Below the pieces are notes generated by a model. It was not told the origin of the DNA. It was given only the letters and a program-made list of their open reading frames with translations, and ran no database searches. DNA of 15,530 nucleotides from Deltaproteobacteria bacterium (GTDB lineage Bacteria; Desulfobacterota; Desulfobacteria; Desulfobacterales; B30-G6): NCBI GenBank assembly GCA_003647375.1, contig QMMS01000077.1:1-15530 (forward strand). Direction: 5' to 3'. Shown here one piece after another: positions 13,408 to 15,530 of the stretch. Every line of letters starts with the position of its first letter. Position 1 is the stretch's first letter. Both the position numbers and the translations under genes were made by a program.

Positions 13408-15234
13408 TTATGAACCGATAGGAGGGGTAACTTCGTCAGGAGTAGTTGTTTTGGCAAGGTCTCCAGGCAGGGCCGGTTCGGCCCCCAGCAGTTTATCAAG
13501 TTGCTGGAATACCGGGCCGATGGCCATCCGTTGAAGCGGGTCCAACTGAATGTTGATTTGCTCAAATGCCCTGGAGATGATGCGTTCCGGCCCTGACAAC
13601 ATTCGGAGAAAAGCCTGAAACAGGAAAAAGCTTAAAAACATCACAATTCCAGCTGTTAGAAAAGCATGAATGAAAAAATCCGTCGCAAGATAATCTTCTG
13701 CAAAATAATGCTTCACCGTCAGCCAGCCAATGTGCGCCAGAATGCCGATGGTGGGTATATTGAGCAGGAGTTGAAGCCACATGCCGCTGAAACGCCGGGC
13801 TGTCTTTTCAATCGTCGAGCCGAGAGTCTCCTGCCACATGGCCGAGAGCGTTTCGTTCAATTCGGACTGGTCGGACATACCGGTTTCGGCCTGCCTGACC
13901 GATTCTTCAAACCCGCCCTGTACAAGCATATCGGCTATTTCGGGCCACTTCTTGAGAACCGCCATCCGGTACTTTCTCATGGCGGCGCCCAACTGATCAC
14001 TTTTTTCTCCGGCTGCAATGGAAGCTTCTGCCTTCTTGAAATGACGCAGGGAAGAGATGATGCCCATGATCTGTCGAACAGGATTTCCAAATCGAAACAG
14101 TGCCATCAAACCGGTTCCAAAAATCAAAATTCGTGCCCAAATCGCTATCAGCCAACCCACCGGCCCAAACCACCGCTGGGCTATTTTCTGGTACAGCAGA
14201 ACATTCACCCCCAGTATCTGACCGGTCCCCTCGTTCTTGAGCGTCTCGAAAGCCTCTTTTAAAGCCGTTTTTTCAACATCCCTCATGCACGACGATGCTG
14301 TCAGTAGAGGGGTTTTGCACTGTTGGATGGCCCCTTGCACTTCGTTATGTGCAAAATTTCTCAATTGCTGCACATTTTTAAGACGCCTATCAGTGGTGAA
14401 ATCCAAAAGGTTGTACGTCCCGGTTACCAGATCCTCAAGATCACCGTACTGATCAAAATGATGTTTGGGTCCTGCGTTGATATCCCAATTCGGATTCTTC
14501 AGATGCCTGCGCGCGGATATGCAGAAGAACGATGTCAACGTCCGTTCCCAGGCTTTTGTGATGTGTTGCTTAAAATCAGGCAGAATGACTTCTTTTAGTT
14601 CGCGTTCGTCCACCCGATCGCACTTGTTTAAGATGCCGATGAGCGATTCACCATGAAACCGCTGGACATAGGGGTGAAAGAAATCGATCTGATCCCTGGT
14701 TTTCGGGTTTTCTGAATTAAAAACACACAGGAGCACGTCTGCCATTTCGATCACTCTTTTGACAAGAGGCTTATGCGCTGCCTGATGCGTGCTATCAATG
14801 TCCGGTGTATCGACCAGGAGCAGATGATCAATCTGATATGCACCTGGTTCGGCAATCACCTGCAAGTCTTCCGAATTGAATACCGGATCAAGGAAGTCTG
14901 CATCTCCGGGGGATCGGCACACCAATACGACTTCCGTGGTTGTAGGGCGCTTGGTCCCGGCATCAGAAAGGCCGTCTATACCTGCCAGAGCATTGACGAG
15001 GGTCGATTTGCCGGAGCCACCAGGACCGATGATGGCAACCATCAGCTTCCGTTCAAATCGCCTTTCATTGTCGTCGATAATATCGAGAACTTCCCTGCAC
15101 TCTTTTTTCAGGGCCGCCCCTGGACGCCACAGGGAAGCCGCCTCCAGCAACGTTGCCATGCCTTGCACTTCGTTTCTGCAGGCCGCTATTTTCCCGAGCG
15201 CCTGGATGATTTCAGGATGATTTGCTTGACTCAT
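13408..15234 (-). CDS. Membrane-anchored dynamin-like/YfjP-like GTPase
   Basis: 608 aa from ATG 15234. G1 is GPGGSGKST (70-78), G2 RPTTTEVV (about 96-103), G3 DTPD (142-145) with Asp in place of the usual Gly, and G4 NKCD (203-206). The rest is alpha-helical with three hydrophobic segments: about 355-380 (WLIAIWARILIFGTGLMALF), 483-509 and 518-541 (IVMFLSFFLFQAFL). This layout fits large bacterial GTPases that act at membranes, near the dynamin-like and YfjP/EngA-like groups, and a role in membrane remodelling or cell-envelope control is inferred. AAAGGTG 8 nt upstream of the ATG supports this start; an in-frame TTG at 15258 would add eight residues and has no ribosome binding site. It is transcribed alone, well away from the neighbouring 53-aa ORF. 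The C-terminal end is Pro/Thr-rich. Confidence 0.87.
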   Translation of the reverse strand: MSQANHPEIIQALGKIAACRNEVQGMATLLEAASLWRPGAALKKECREVLDIIDDNERRFERKLMVAIIGPGGSGKSTLVNALAGIDGLSDAGTKRPTTTEVVLVCRSPGDADFLDPVFNSEDLQVIAEPGAYQIDHLLLVDTPDIDSTHQAAHKPLVKRVIEMADVLLCVFNSENPKTRDQIDFFHPYVQRFHGESLIGILNKCDRVDERELKEVILPDFKQHITKAWERTLTSFFCISARRHLKNPNWDINAGPKHHFDQYGDLEDLVTGTYNLLDFTTDRRLKNVQQLRNFAHNEVQGAIQQCKTPLLTASSCMRDVEKTALKEAFETLKNEGTGQILGVNVLLYQKIAQRWFGPVGWLIAIWARILIFGTGLMALFRFGNPVRQIMGIISSLRHFKKAEASIAAGEKSDQLGAAMRKYRMAVLKKWPEIADMLVQGGFEESVRQAETGMSDQSELNETLSAMWQETLGSTIEKTARRFSGMWLQLLLNIPTIGILAHIGWLTVKHYFAEDYLATDFFIHAFLTAGIVMFLSFFLFQAFLRMLSGPERIISRAFEQINIQLDPLQRMAIGPVFQQLDKLLGAEPALPGDLAKTTTPDEVTPPIGS

Positions 15235-15285
15235 GGGGGGCACCTTTTTATAGAACAAGAAATCCAGAAAAGAAAAAAATCTTTT

Positions 15286-15365
15286 ATCACGAAATCACGA
15301 AAGTACGAAGCCACGAAAAAAGCAATGAAATTTTTCGTGTTTTAATAATTTCGTGTTTTCGTGAT
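15286..15365. repeat. CACGAAA-word repeat forming an inverted repeat
   Basis: The left side has ATCACGAAATCACGAAA (15286-15302) followed by further ACGAA words. The right side has TTTCGTGTTTTCGTGAT (15349-15365). Its reverse complement matches the left arm at 15 of 17 positions. It lies just upstream of the GTPase gene and could affect its promoter or fold as a cruciform. Confidence 0.65.
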
Positions 15366-15410
15366 TGCTTTTATTTTTTTTGTCACAAAACACAAATAAA
15401 TTATAAATAG

Positions 15411-15530
15411 TGTCCGTCCAGAAATGAGGATTTTTTCGTGAGATCAAGGCGGACGACAGATTTAACCCGGAGTAATAGCGTGCTATTTTGAGGAGTTAAA
15501 TCATGGCGTCCAACGCCGATATCGCGGAAA
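15411..15530. repeat. Left part of a large imperfect palindromic element (truncated by window edge)
   Basis: GATTTAAC (15459-15466) pairs with GTTAAATC (15495-15502), and the centre AATAGC-gt-GCTATT (15474-15487) is a perfect inverted repeat. The outer flanks also match: TTTTTTCGTGAGATC on the left resembles the reverse complement of GATATCGCGGAAA at the right edge. The element should be closed by an inverted copy of TGTCCGTCCA (15411-15420) just beyond the window. It looks like a MITE-type or REP-type mobile palindrome; no transposase is encoded in the visible part. Confidence 0.6.

Noticed and set aside
15234..15258. TTG start for the GTPase
   Set aside because: It adds eight residues, lacks a ribosome binding site, and the ATG at 15234 has AAAGGTG at proper distance.

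Overview
The window looks like a chromosomal segment of a Gram-negative deltaproteobacterium-type organism, most likely Desulfobacterota (Desulfobacterales-like). This is inferred from gene content: an ExeA-type ATPase fused to an OmpA peptidoglycan-binding domain, membrane Ser/Thr kinases, DUF4388 proteins, and intergenic DNA full of short word-like repeats. No rRNA, tRNA, CRISPR array or intact transposase was seen.

Layout. Positions 2-679 (+) hold the 3' part of a DUF4143-type ATPase gene. Positions 829-10110 hold a signalling block: a secreted/membrane vWA-FHA protein (829-2172, -), a divergent promoter region, an AAA ATPase-TM-OmpA fusion (2507-4042, +), the broken 5' end of a four-helix-bundle (23S rRNA IVS-type) gene (4048-4137, -), a membrane Ser/Thr kinase (4176-5450, -) overlapped by a DUF4388 protein (5435-7111, -), and a second, larger paralogous membrane kinase (7279-10110, -). 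After a 640-bp repeat-filled gap comes a compact minus-strand operon: an HTH/AbrB-like regulator (12226-12537), a NUDIX hydrolase (11658-12215) and a class IV PLP aminotransferase (10753-11661). Upstream of it are a terminator-like hairpin (12557-12587) and a possible riboswitch-like structured leader (12608-12710). A 53-aa ORF with a very good ribosome binding site (12722-12883, -) sits beside a strongly AT-rich island. A membrane-anchored dynamin-like or YfjP-like GTPase (13408-15234, -) and the first part of a large palindromic element (15411-15530) close the window.

How the genes may work together (inference). Both kinases share a three-helix membrane module that should place the kinase domain in the cytoplasm. 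Kinase 2 also crosses the membrane again, with a periplasmic coiled coil and an unrecognised C-terminal domain. The vWA-FHA protein should have its vWA domain in the periplasm and its phosphothreonine-reading FHA domain in the cytoplasm. The ExeA-like protein ties a cytoplasmic ATPase to the cell wall. The DUF4388 protein is translationally coupled to kinase 1. Together they could be a phosphorylation-based cell-envelope signalling or assembly system.

The intergenic DNA is unusual. There are four related palindromic repeats built from 7-8 nt words. Two of them carry a 55-bp block in inverted orientation (53/55 identical) on either side of kinase 2. There are also period-7 and period-8 tandem arrays in several gaps, one of which is a perfect G-quadruplex motif on the mRNA strand just after the kinase 2 stop codon.
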